From Cercis canadensis (Eukaryota > Streptophyta > Magnoliopsida > Fabales > Fabaceae): a DNA stretch of 64,000 nucleotides. Under the pieces are notes generated by a model. It was given only the letters and a program-made list of their open reading frames with translations. It was not told the origin of the DNA and did no database searches. The position numbers were made by a program, and so were the translations under genes. The stretch is from NCBI GenBank assembly GCA_003255065.1, contig QAOA01001247.1:196092-260091 (forward strand), written 5' to 3'. Shown here in pieces: positions 11,759 through 22,857 of this stretch (the first letter of the stretch is position 1; each line of letters starts with the position of its first letter).

Positions 11759-14363
11759 AATACAAAAATAACATAACTCTATATTAAAAAAAAAAAAAAA
11801 TCTTCCTAGCTCAATGGATCCATTGGCGGCTTACTGTGGGAGCATTCAATGTTAACAGGCTACAAATAAAAGTCAAAAAATTTTACTGTGGGCAATAGGA
11901 GGAATCAACTTAGCTTTGACGTCAATGCTCTACAAGAGTATGAAACTTTAAGGCATACTCTCTTCCATTGCATTCCCAACATGCTGGAATTTTAAACAAG
12001 GTCTCCAATTATTTTCACTTAGTAACTTATTAGTGTAATATATCTACATAGCACACTATTCTATTTTTCAGAAAGAAAAAAAAATAAAAAATAGCCCATC
12101 ATTTTGTAAAACTAAAGTTATGATTGATTGATGTAATAGAAGCAACGAGTGAGAAACTTGGTCCTTACATAGACCCAACAATATGAGAAAGAAGGGTTGC
12201 CATATTTTTCAAATCTTGCATAAATGACCAAATTCTGTTTTGCAGTTTCATTTAAATTCCACTAAGAGAAATATGAAGAAAGTAGATGAGTTTGTGATCT
12301 CAGTCATCGTAAATCATTAAACTTTGAATTGTAAAAATCAGAGCAAACATAGATATCCTTTTTTAAGTGATATGCTTTATATCTTGTTCATATTCCTTTT
12401 ACAGCAGCGACTGCATGTGAGTGCATATACTCCTGAATTTTATGCCATGGCCTTCAGAAAATTACAGCAGCATCAGTTTCTTTCATTTCTAGTGTGCTTC
12501 ACGTAAGTTTCAGCTATAATGTTCATGTCTCGTCGACTGCTCCTGTATCTGTAGTTCCTATATTTGAACAAAGTTTAACAAGCTTATAACTTGGTGAATT
12601 TATGAAAAGCTAGTAGATACACAAATATAAACAAATAAATAAGACAGAAGAGACATAATGGCAAGTGCCTAAGTTTTCTCACTTCCATTCATGCATGCAA
12701 ACTCTGCCTAAAAGCTGAGGCAAAGATAAAGAAACAAGCAAATGATTCAATAGTGTCTGTCTGTCTCTACATATATTAACTTTCAAACTCAGGCCTCACT
12801 GATTTTACACCTTAGATGAATATCTAATGTGGAACACAAGCAACTAATTTAATGAAGCATTGGCTGTTTCTCTAATCCAAATCCAATTATTTTGAGCAAA
12901 CCGTTTACTTATCTTTAATAATGCTAATTATTATTACATCAACAATCATTTCCTTACGAAAATAAAAGATCACAAAAGGGTAGAAAAGGGCACAATTAAG
13001 TACCTTGAGAAAATAAACGGAATAAACCAGAGTCCCCAGCAACCTACAAAGTAACTAGAACTCCTCTTCGCACATTTTTCCTCAAATGTATCATCAAGCA
13101 TGTGGATTGAAACACCGTTACAAATCTAAATTTACCAGACTACCATTGCTTTTCTGCATAAGAACCAGACAAGAGGCTAAAAGCTGATAGTGCAACAGAT
13201 CATGAGAGTTAAAAAGTAACCAGGCTCCATTGCAGCCATTTCATCAAGTGTGTCGGATTCAAAGTATTTTGACTAGCCTAATTGGCATAGTTCAGAAATA
13301 AGAAAATTCTGTGGTAACATTTAGAGGAAACTGATAATATTTTTGTTAGACAAAGCAATTGAATATGTTTATTACCTGATATCCAAAATTTGCTTATTGG
13401 AGCAGAATCTCAGTCCATTTCAACGCCTAAAGATCTTTCATGCCTACTACAACTCCTACAAAAAGCAGTAAATGATTTCAAGGATGAAGAAATAATAATA
13501 CAACTCAGTTGCAGCCAGAATCAAAGGAAAGGGCTCAAGATTAGCCAGCCTTGATCCAGAACTGAAAAGCATATTTATTTCGATGGGGCAGCAAAACTAT
13601 GTGATAACATCAACCAGTCCAAGATTCGACAACACTGTGAGACTAACGGGGAGGGATAAGAAGATTTGACCATTTTACACTCTTAACTACAAAATCTCAA
13701 AGTAAAGGGAAGCATTGAAGAGTAAGAAGTTCATACTAACATCCAGAAGTGGAAAACTCAATAGAGTTTGATAAAAACAAGGATAAAATTCACTGGCGTG
13801 CTCCTCAAGTTAATAATCCTGAAGGATGTAAATAGGCTTGATTCAGATACTTTACCTAATCAATAAGTAATGATTTACAATAAGTTTGATTCAGATGTTT
13901 TACTTATTTTTCTGATTTAAATGTATACCGTAAATTGTAGAAACTAAATTCCAAAGTTCAGCTGAGTTTAAACTATCACAAATTAGTAAGCAAAGATTAA
14001 AAAAATTTATGCAATACGTACCTGAATAAGTGGAGGAAATTATATTCTATAACTCAAGCAATTTGAAGAGACATGTGATAGCATGCAGGATTTGAGAAGT
14101 CTTCTTTAATTATACCATTTCCACCCATCAACATCCAAACTGAAAAATTTCCCACAGAATAAAGTTAGTACTCTTACTATCAGTAGCATGTAGATCTCTT
14201 TTTTGTTAAGTAAAAGATATGTTTTATTTTCTCTACATCTTATGATATTACAGATATATAAACAGATTAGAAAAATAAAGAACCAGACTAGTAAAAATGC
14301 TGCATCAGTAAGAGTAAGAAAATATAAGATATCACGAAGTACCTGCATACACAGCACACGAGG

Positions 14364-14646
14364 CTGGAATCTGAGCAAGTCAGGGCAGGTTGGTAAAATA
14401 AAGAGCCAAGACCAATATGAAATTTGAACAAGTCACCACAAGATAGGATTTTCCTCCCCTTTTCACCTATCAATATTTAATGATAGAAATTGTTAACTTC
14501 TGCCTTCTGATTAACATTTTAGAACTCAAGACAAAAAGAGAAGAAAAAATTGCAGCTGTGGTGAAGGCCAATTTTCTTACATTGAGATTATCTTTGGGAT
14601 GTGAGCAATTCTTGATAGATTTTCAACTGTATCATCTATGCGGGGA
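14364..14646. repeat. Left copy of a 283-bp direct repeat flanking an N
   Basis: This copy is nearly identical to 14648-14930; the visible difference is tatgcgggga against tacgcgggga near the end. The two copies are separated only by a single N at 14647. The left copy includes the last ~70 bases of the NLR coding region, with the NLR 3' flank. The arrangement looks like two contig ends that overlap but were joined without merging, not a genuine duplication. Confidence 0.85.
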
Positions 14647-14647
14647 N

Positions 14648-14930
14648 CTGGAATCTGAGCAAGTCAGGGCAGGTTGGTAAAATAAAGAGCCAAGACCAAT
14701 ATGAAATTTGAACAAGTCACCACAAGATAGGATTTTCCTCCCCTTTTCACCTATCAATATTTAATGATAGAAATTGTTAACTTCTGCCTTCTGATTAACA
14801 TTTTAGAACTCAAGACAAAAAGAGAAGAAAAAATTGCAGCTGTGGTGAAGGCCAATTTTCTTACATTGAGATTATCTTTGGGATGTGAGCAATTCTTGAT
14901 AGATTTTCAACTGTATCATCTACGCGGGGA
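14648..14930. repeat. Right copy of the 283-bp direct repeat
   Basis: This is the partner of 14364-14646. Here the repeat runs straight into the rest of the NLR gene, so this is the copy that belongs to the intact gene. The mismatch between copies may be an allelic difference. Confidence 0.85.
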
Positions 14931-17900
14931 AAAATTAGAGTCTGTAAATTGGTAAGGCGATGCATTCCTTCCGGTAGATAAAAAAAATTGTGACAATTTT
15001 CTATGGCAATGGATTGAAGCGATGGAATGTTGCAAATCCACTCTGGTAAAGTAAACAAATCATAACAATCAATTAAACTGATTGACTGCAGAGTAGGGAG
15101 GCTTTGAATCACTTGGTGTTGTGTTGTGCTACTGCTAGCAACCTCATGATCATTCCAGAGATCAAAATGGACTCTACTAATTTCCAAATGCTGAAGTGTA
15201 GCAGGAAGATGTCCCATATTAAGAAACACAGAGGCTAGACTTGGAAATCCTTCAATAGAAAGACTCTTGAGAGAAGTGAGTCCTCTTATCCAACCTTCTG
15301 GCAAAGCTTCAATCTGGATCTGGCCAACCTTCATGAACTTGAGTGCGGAAAGAGAAGTCGAGAAGGAAGACTCAAGTTTTGAAACAGAATCCTCTTGGGT
15401 TGCTGTTGACGTGACCATGTTTGTTACCAGCGTGTCTATCAATGGAGTCACATTACAAGCAAACAAAGTCAATTTCTCAACGAGATATGGAAATGTAGGC
15501 ATGCAAGTCAAATTCCAACAATCTGTGATACTTAAAGAAGAAAGACGAGGAAATGGGGGTAGTAAAAGGTCTTGTTGATGTTGCTGATGCATCCTTTTCC
15601 ACCCCCAAAGATTTGGGCACTCATTGAGTTGAAGTCTCTCTAAAGATGGGAAGAATACTCTTGTAGGCATAGCCAATGATGAAGAAGAAGCAGTAGCTGA
15701 AGAAATCTCTCCATAGCTTTCAAAATAAATATACTCCAGCGCATCCATATACTCAATAACAAGAGACTTGAGAGTAGCTAGTCCTTCCAATGGAGGGAGA
15801 TAGTGGCAATTTTTAAATCTAGAGAGACGAATAGAAACAACATTTGTCAGAGAAGAAAGCCAATTTGAAAATCCCACACCTGGATACATTAACACTGTCA
15901 AAAATTTCAGATTCTGGTGAGGATGAAGATAAGCCAAAAGTTGTAAGCTGTCACTATTTTTGTTATCTTCAGAATTCCCCCAGTCCAGCCACAAGGATTG
16001 GAGGTATCTCTTTCTATTCAAATTTACTTCCTTTGACTCAGATGCTACATCCTGTACTAAACTGAGATTCTCAATATGTAAATCCCCTCTCAGGTTGTTT
16101 AAGTCTTTCAGTTCATTCAATTTGGCAATCTCTTTATCTGGGTTCTCTCCCACAACAAAACTCGTTAAATACTGAAGCGATGTCAGTTTCCCCAACCCTG
16201 TTGGCATCATGTGTTCAAAGGCTGTACACCCGTCATTTAAAAGATGTTTCAGAGAGATTAACTTAGTGAAACTTTTGGGCAAATTTTTAAGTGCAAAACA
16301 TCCACATAGATTCAGAGTTTGTAAATTGACCAGATTACCTATGCTTCTGGGCAGACTTATTAACACTTCACAGTATGACAGGTCAAGATACCTTAAATGC
16401 TTCAGTTTACCAACAGATTCTGGCAGATGCATTATTGGAGAATGAGACAAATCCAGAACCCGTAGCCATCTGAACCTTGGAAAAACAGATGCTTTGTTGA
16501 TTGACCGAACAGGTATCATCCATGTTGATGGCCGAAGAATGGTTCGCAACTTATTTGCACCCAATAAATCCAGCGAACAAATGGCATCAGTTTCAAATGA
16601 GGCATGCATGGGTCTTCCAGTATTCTCGTTTCCCCGAGTATACAAGCAGCAATCTCTACCAGCTACTGATTGTGCAAGATCATGCATTAGATCATGCATT
16701 TTAAAATACTTTATATCACCATATTCATCTACTTCAACATCCTGAAGAAACGATCTCATCAACAAAATCTTAACATAATGATTACCAATGTCATCCAAGC
16801 TTTGACTTTCACTTGTACATTCAAGGTAACCTTGTGCCATCCACAACTGAATCAACTTCTTCTTTGCAATCATCCAACCCTTTGGATATAAAGAACAATA
16901 AGCAAAGCATTGTCTTAGCTCAGCTGGCAAGTGGTTGTAGCTCAATTTTAGCACCGGCATGATGCTATTTTTTTCTTGAGATAGCTTACCAAAGTCACTA
17001 TCCAAGATAGTCACCCATTCACTTTCCTCTCTTTTGAATTGTAATAGACCTCCCATTGTTCTAAGGGCAAGTGGAACTCCTCCACACTTTTCTGCAATTT
17101 TTTCACCAATAGATACGAGGTTTGGGTTCATTCTTCTACCACTTTCTCTAAATGCCAATTTCTCAAACAATGCCCACGATTTCTCTTCTGTTAAACCTTT
17201 CAAAACATATGAGACATCTACACCCATTGTTTCAGCTACCATTTCACTACGAGTGGTCACTAAAATCTTACTACCTTGGGCAGCACACATCAAATATCTC
17301 CTCAGATGACTCCACATTTCATGACTCTCATTCCATACATCATCCAAGACAAGCAAAAGTCTTTGGCCATTTAAACTCTCTCGAAGCTGATTTTGTAGCA
17401 GTTCTAATTGTAGATCATCAACTTTACTATTAGTTGATGATTCTAAGATTTTCTTCACGAGAGATTTTATTTCAAAATCTTCAGAAACATACACCCACAT
17501 TCTTTTCTGAAAGAATTTCATCACTGCAGCATCATTATACACCAATTGAGCAAGGGCTGTCTTACCCAAACCCCCAACACCAACAATAGCAATCAAAGAA
17601 ACATTTTGGTTGCTATTTGTTTGCAACAAAAAGTTTATAATCTCATTTTTGCTTTCATCCCTTCCAACAATTTCAGATTCTAGCACAGAAGAGCTTGTTT
17701 CCCTCCTGTCATCTTCATTTTGCTTAATCACTATGATTCCTGGATTGAAGTTCAACTTAGACATATCTCCTGCAACACGATTAAATTGCTCCCGGATCTT
17801 GTTTATCTTATGGGCCATTTTATGACGAAACACAATTTGATTTGATGATGAGAAGAAGTCACTCACCTTTCTCACTGTTTCTCCACGTCCATCCACCTTA

Positions 17901-18166
17901 CGCTGCAATTCTTCAGTCACCAAGTCATCAAACAAGTCATCAGCATCATGCAGAACTTTCTTAAGCCTCTTAATCCAATGCTCAACAGCAGGATTCTGTC
18001 GTTTCTCCTCAGCATCTGAAAGCACAACTTTGATGGATTCAAGTGTTTCCTGAAGCTTTTCTAGCTCACTCTTGACCCCATAAATCAGTCCAATCTCTCG
18101 GAAGGCTAATGATGCCAACCTGTTGATAATGCTTACAGCAACACCGTAAGGGATTTGTTCAGCCAT
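14861..18166 (-). CDS. CC-NBS-LRR (CNL) disease resistance protein
   Basis: This is a predicted intracellular immune receptor of 1101 residues in one uninterrupted exon. Residues 1-140 form an Rx-type coiled coil (with DADDLFDDL at about 74-82 where EDVID-type motifs lie). The NB-ARC follows: P-loop GVGGLGKT at 196-203, kinase-2 LLVLDDVW at 271-278 with the final W typical of CNLs, RNBS-B SKILVTTRS at 299-307, GLPL-type CGGVPLAL at 361-368, RNBS-D CFAYCSLYPKG at 420-430, and MHD at 490-492. An irregular LRR region follows, with repeats such as LRVLDLSHSPIMHLPESVGKL. It resembles the RGA2/Rpi-blb1-like group. I chose the ATG at 18166 (MAEQIPYG) over an upstream in-frame ATG at 18244, because CNLs of this group begin this way. 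All nucleotide-binding motifs look intact, so it is probably functional. The effector recognised cannot be inferred. Confidence 0.95.
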   Translation of the reverse strand: MAEQIPYGVAVSIINRLASLAFREIGLIYGVKSELEKLQETLESIKVVLSDAEEKRQNPAVEHWIKRLKKVLHDADDLFDDLVTEELQRKVDGRGETVRKVSDFFSSSNQIVFRHKMAHKINKIREQFNRVAGDMSKLNFNPGIIVIKQNEDDRRETSSSVLESEIVGRDESKNEIINFLLQTNSNQNVSLIAIVGVGGLGKTALAQLVYNDAAVMKFFQKRMWVYVSEDFEIKSLVKKILESSTNSKVDDLQLELLQNQLRESLNGQRLLLVLDDVWNESHEMWSHLRRYLMCAAQGSKILVTTRSEMVAETMGVDVSYVLKGLTEEKSWALFEKLAFRESGRRMNPNLVSIGEKIAEKCGGVPLALRTMGGLLQFKREESEWVTILDSDFGKLSQEKNSIMPVLKLSYNHLPAELRQCFAYCSLYPKGWMIAKKKLIQLWMAQGYLECTSESQSLDDIGNHYVKILLMRSFLQDVEVDEYGDIKYFKMHDLMHDLAQSVAGRDCCLYTRGNENTGRPMHASFETDAICSLDLLGANKLRTILRPSTWMIPVRSINKASVFPRFRWLRVLDLSHSPIMHLPESVGKLKHLRYLDLSYCEVLISLPRSIGNLVNLQTLNLCGCFALKNLPKSFTKLISLKHLLNDGCTAFEHMMPTGLGKLTSLQYLTSFVVGENPDKEIAKLNELKDLNNLRGDLHIENLSLVQDVASESKEVNLNRKRYLQSLWLDWGNSEDNKNSDSLQLLAYLHPHQNLKFLTVLMYPGVGFSNWLSSLTNVVSIRLSRFKNCHYLPPLEGLATLKSLVIEYMDALEYIYFESYGEISSATASSSSLAMPTRVFFPSLERLQLNECPNLWGWKRMHQQHQQDLLLPPFPRLSSLSITDCWNLTCMPTFPYLVEKLTLFACNVTPLIDTLVTNMVTSTATQEDSVSKLESSFSTSLSALKFMKVGQIQIEALPEGWIRGLTSLKSLSIEGFPSLASVFLNMGHLPATLQHLEISRVHFDLWNDHEVASSSTTQHQVIQSLPTLQSISLIDCYDLFTLPEWICNIPSLQSIAIENCHNFFYLPEGMHRLTNLQTLIFPRVDDTVENLSRIAHIPKIISM

Positions 18167-18607
18167 CCTCCAGACTGTGAGGAAAGAGACCACAAGTAAG
18201 GGAATTGAAGCAGAGGAAAACAGATTTTTAAGAGGCGAAGTCACTGACTTTCAGATGCCAAATGCAAATCATATAATGGACAAATAAATTAGATATGACT
18301 TATAGCCGCCATCATGGACCACATGAATTGATAATTCCACAAACTGAATTCTCTCCATGAACAGCTATGTTTTTCCATCTGCTAAACACAAGTGCACAGC
18401 TGTCAGTCACAACTAATTATATATCAAGGCCTACAAGAACAGTTTTGAATCTTAATTTCATAATTATGGCACTTTTGAAACTATTGGCAGTTTTTTTTTT
18501 AATAATTTCTCTATTACGTGAAAACAGTGTCGACATTTTAAATATCAACATTGAACAGTATATGCATAAGAGAAGAAAATTGCGACAGTCAGTTTTAGGA
18601 AATGAGA

Positions 18608-18674
18608 TGGAGTGGCGTCATTTCATATGTCATCTCTTACATTGAGAGACAACATATGAAATGGTGCCACTCCA
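18608..18674. repeat. Short near-perfect hairpin upstream of the NLR
   Basis: Positions 18608-18630 (tggagtggcgtcatttcatatgt) pair with 18652-18674, with two mismatches over 23 bp. The 21-nt loop between them is itself partly self-complementary (tctctta / tgagaga). It lies about 440 bases upstream of the NLR start codon. It could be a MITE remnant or a small-RNA precursor; no similarity to a known miRNA was recognised. Confidence 0.6.
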
Positions 18675-18769
18675 TGATGCCTTAACCAAACATAAATAAT
18701 ATTAAAAAATAAAAACTGCCATATTAAAAGAAATATTTTCAAATGTATCGTATTTATGGAATTAAGTTC

Positions 18770-18882
18770 CTAAACTACAGCATTGAAGGAATTGATCCCA
18801 CAATACCTTCCCTTCCTTTTTCTTCGTTGTTTCTTAATATCCCCACGCGGAACTGGGTTCCTTGACCTTCCTCCATTCCATG
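18770..18882 (-). pseudogene. Possible orphan terminal exon
   Basis: On the minus strand, an acceptor-like tract ending in ttgttgcag is followed by an open stretch. It reads WNGGRSRNPVPRGDIKKQRR, then RKRKGRYCGINSFNAVV, to a stop. The basic composition and an acceptor next to a clean stop suggest a coding end. No upstream exons were found between here and the MAC5 gene. It may be a relic, or chance. Confidence 0.25.
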
Positions 18883-19443
18883 CTGCAACAAATCAAATTG
18901 GTAAGCATCACACGCACTGAAACTCCCCTGCAACTGTATGTGAATTAATTAATTAATTATATAAGTTGGGTTTGGATAGAGAAACTTACATTTAAAAAAA
19001 TATTAAGTGGGTTAAGTTAAATTTAAATTACATTAATCTTTTTTTATTATTAAATAAATAGAGTTAAATTTTTTTAATTGAGAATATAAAAATATGAGAA
19101 TTCAAACTAAAGACCTCAATCTTTTGAAGAGATTCCTAAACTAATTATGTTATGTATGCTCATATAAATTATACTAGTTATATTAGTATGAAAAAATATA
19201 AATCTAAGTAAGGTGTAAAGATAGAAGCCATCAATATAATATAATAATGAAGGATTTATGTAATTTATAAAAAGTTTAAAGGTTTAAACCTTTGTATTGT
19301 GATATAACCAGAAAAAGAATGCGTAAAGATCATTACTTGATGAGAGAGCATATACTTCCATTGGTGGCAAATAGGAAGCAAGTTATGTTTTATAGCTAAT
19401 TTAAACTCATCATTTAAACCTCTATAATTTGGAGTAATAATCT

Positions 19444-19618
19444 TTTTTTTGGTTTCCCACCGGTGTCCGAGCTTCGCCCGACTAATCCAGTTTCGAGCCA
19501 GGAATGACCACAAGGGCGACAAAGCTCTCCCAACAGACATAGCTGCATTCTCAAAGGCTCGAACCCGAAATCTTTGGTTAAGCTAGAACACCTCCTTACT
19601 AGGTTATCTACACAGTGA
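19444..19618 (-). mobile_element. tRNA-derived SINE, inverted copy, 11-bp target duplication
   Basis: This is the same family as 11575-11758 in the opposite orientation. The T run at 19441-19450 is the A tail, followed on the minus strand by the body (gtcgggcgaagctcgg) and a B-box-like segment (gggttcgagcc). The 11-bp string agtaataatct flanks it at 19433-19443 and 19619-19629. Lower divergence of the body and an intact B box suggest a younger insertion than the 11575 copy. Confidence 0.85.
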
Positions 19619-20167
19619 AGTAATAATCTAATGCTACATAACATGAATTCACTCTCAATTCTTATACCAAACAAAAAATCCTTTGTTTAATTTTGCCATA
19701 TTGTATACTCGCACTTTAAGGTTATGGGAATCAAATAGTACAGTATACTGCAATCCAACATATATCGCAGCCATCTTATTTCTTATCTCCGCAATGTCGG
19801 GTACTATTACGGGTTGGACCCGATGCTTCTGGAACAATTAAAAGGTGAGGTGAGCCATGAGAGCACATCCACAAACCCGAGAAAAAGCCTGAAACGCGGG
19901 CAAAACTCGGATTCCAAGTCCGACCCGTTTCCCTATATTCTCTTCCTCTTCCACTCGCGATGGATAGAGAATAGATTTGGAGAGAGTAAATAGCTCGCCG
20001 TCTTCTTCCCTGGGCCAAATCCCACTGCCCACACCGCCAAGGGCCAAACCTCCACAACCTCCGAGGTCACTCACCGACGTTATCCTGAATTTTTTTTAAG
20101 TGCAAAGCTCGTTGAAGCGAGAGCAGAGACGAAAGAAGAGATCTTTCAACCAAGTTCGAATTAAATC

Positions 20168-22805
20168 ATGGCGCATAGGTTGCTGCGGGACCTAGAAGCT
20201 GATGGTTGGGAGCGCTCTGACTTCCCCATCATCTGTGAATCGTGCCTCGGCGACAACCCTTATGTTCGCATGGTATGTTTTCTCTCCACCCACTTGTGGG
20301 TTCTCCATTTTTGCTACGTAAAAGTGAAAATTAGTTGTTGTTTTTTATTCTATGAAGTGGGTTTCTTTTACTTTTGAAAAATTTGAGTCCGAGTTCTAGT
20401 TTATTGTGAAATTGGAGGGATTTAGAGGTTGCAGAAAGGTGAATGTGTGCTAATTTTGAAGGGTAGTAATAAGACAAGAATAGAAATTGTTTTCTCTTTG
20501 TGGGTTCCTTATTAAACTTGAAGGAACAATTAAGTTAGATCTTCAATGGAGTTCAATTTTTCCCATGTTTATATATGCAGAATGTACACCCTTTGTTTTT
20601 TCATGGCCATATGTTGTTGATGAACATTAACCAGATACCTCAATGTATTCCAACAATGAAGAATAAATATTTCGCTAATTATAGTTTGGAGGTGGGTTAC
20701 TTTGTTGGATGCATGAAATTCTAAAGACAATAATTGGATTTTAAATCCTGAAGCTATATAATATACAGTCATTGTTCTAATATGCGGATATATGCTACTG
20801 AAGTTATTACAGACCATTTTTCAGATTATTTACGCACATTTGATTCTCCATTTGTGTATATGGTGATTTGCAAAGGAAAATGTTTGTAAAAAGATGATAG
20901 TTTACTGAGGGAGATGTTAGTAATTTTTGCTTATTGCTCCTTTGTTTTATTCTTGTGATATTTAACAGTCTAAAGATTTTTATTTTCCTCTGGGGGTCAA
21001 TCATTGGGGTTAGGGCTTTATATTGATTCATTAGTATTTAAGCTCTAACCAGTGAGTTTTTCTGCTAGAGTTCTTGATATTTAAGAAACTTTTGGATGAT
21101 ATTTTGTTTTCTCTATCCTGATGCGTATTCTCCAAATATTATAAGGAAATGTGTTTAATTGCTTGAGCCTTAGCTCTCCATATTACTAATTTCCAGCAGG
21201 TCTTTGATACCAATTTTGATTACAAAACACTACCCATGTCCTTAACAGAGTAATATATTAAGGGCTATTATTATACTTTTAAACTTTCCCATTGTATTAT
21301 GGAAGAAAGTTGTTTAGGAAGTCTAGAAACATTGAACACATTAGTGATTTTCAGATTTCAATATATTTCATCAGTTAGTCAATCTAAATGGTTTTGTTAA
21401 TTGCTTTGTTATGTTTATTGTTGGATGCAGACAAAGGCAGATTATGATAAAGAGTGCAAGATTTGTACACGGCCATTCACTGTTTTTAGATGGAGGCCTG
21501 GTCGAGATGCAAGATATAAGAAATCTGAGATCTGCCAGACATGCAGTAAATTGAAAAATGTTTGTCAAGTTTGCCTTTTGGATCTTGAGTATGGACTGCC
21601 AGTGCAAGTCCGGGACACTGCTCTCAGCATCAATTCCAATGATGCCATTCCAAAGAGTGATGTTAACAGGGAGTATTTTGCTGAAGAGCATGACCGTAGG
21701 GTATGATTTTTCATTATCCTGGGTACTTATAGTGTATCATAGCTGCACATAACTAAATATGATGAAAATAGTGTTATTTTGTAGTCACAAACATTACTAG
21801 ATGCAAAACTTTTTTGGTCCTACTATTGTGATCCTTGAGCTTTCATTTGTTCATATGCTTCGAGTTACCACTGGGATCACCACCTATGGTTGCTTCAATG
21901 GTCCTCTCCCGATAAAATTGCTGTGAACATGTTGCTTGAACTTACTCTTAACTTGGGTGCGTTCATCTACCTAATGCATGAACTTCACAGCTACCTCCTT
22001 TCATCTGATGAACCAAACTAGCATATATGTTCAACTCTGTCTTCTTTGATTCTCTGTTTTGGCTTCTTTCAATTCCATTTTTCAAAGTCCCACCAAATGG
22101 TATTTACCTCACTATGTCCTTTTCATGTATTATAGTTAGTTCTTACTATTAGCAAGTTTCAGCTTAATCCATGAGTAGTCATGAGCAAATTATACATGTT
22201 TTGCTTTGCATGGTTTTGCAATATTTTACAGTTAAGTTTTATTATGTAAAATTGCTTCATTACATTTTTGTTTCTCATAAGGAGCTCACAACTAGCTGAA
22301 GCCCATTAAGTTCCCTTTTGCATTCTTACTGGAGAATTTCTTGGTCTTAGGATCATTATTTTCAATTTCTTGTTTTGCACCAGCCATTAATATTGTAGTT
22401 TCTGCAATACTATTTTTTGTTAATTTAATTGTGCTTTTTAAATTGCAGTACTATTTTGGCTAAATTGGCTTTGTCATTCATTATGATTTTTCTACTCAGA
22501 GTTTATGTGTTATGCAGGCTAGGGCTGGTATAGATTATGAATCCTCTTATGGGAAAGCACGCCCAAATGACACTATCCTGAAGCTTCAAAGGACAACACC
22601 GTATTACAAAAGAAACCGGGCACATGTTTGCAGTTTCTACATAAGGGGTGAATGTACCAGAGGAGCTGAGTGCCCTTATAGGCATGAGATGCCTGTAACT
22701 GGGGAATTGTCACAACAAAATATAAAAGATCGTTATTATGGGTATGTCCAATTGTTAATGAATTCCTCCTTTGGTTGTGTTTTTTTGCTGATCTCTCTTT
22801 CTCCC

Positions 22806-22857
<52 letters not shown>

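Larger units (their letters stand above)
9183..14363. other. Intergenic region between CER10 and the NLR
   Basis: No gene is recognised. The first ~400 bases probably contain the 3' UTR of the enoyl-CoA reductase gene. The region holds SINE copies at 9900-9985, 11440-11520 and 11575-11758, plus AT-rich sequence. A short frame at 12324-12506 contains LHVSAYTPEFYAMAFRKLQ next to an acceptor-like tract and might be a decayed exon, but it was not identified. The part from about 13300 could contain a spliced 3' UTR of the downstream minus-strand NLR, since donor-like and acceptor-like sites occur, but this cannot be shown here. Confidence 0.6.
18245..19900. other. Intergenic region between the NLR and MAC5
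   Basis: Besides the hairpin at 18608-18674, the exon-like piece at 18770-18882 and the SINE at 19444-19618, this is AT-rich DNA without a recognisable gene. The NLR and MAC5 are divergently transcribed from here, so both promoters must lie within this interval or just beyond it. No clear core promoter elements were assigned. Confidence 0.6.

Noticed and set aside
12324..12506. Possible exon containing LHVSAYTPEFYAMAFRKLQ
   Set aside because: There is no partner exon or recognised family. It was mentioned only within the intergenic entry.
18164..18244. Longer NLR start at 18244
   Set aside because: The added 26 residues are hydrophobic and not seen in this CNL group, while MAEQ at 18166 matches the usual start.
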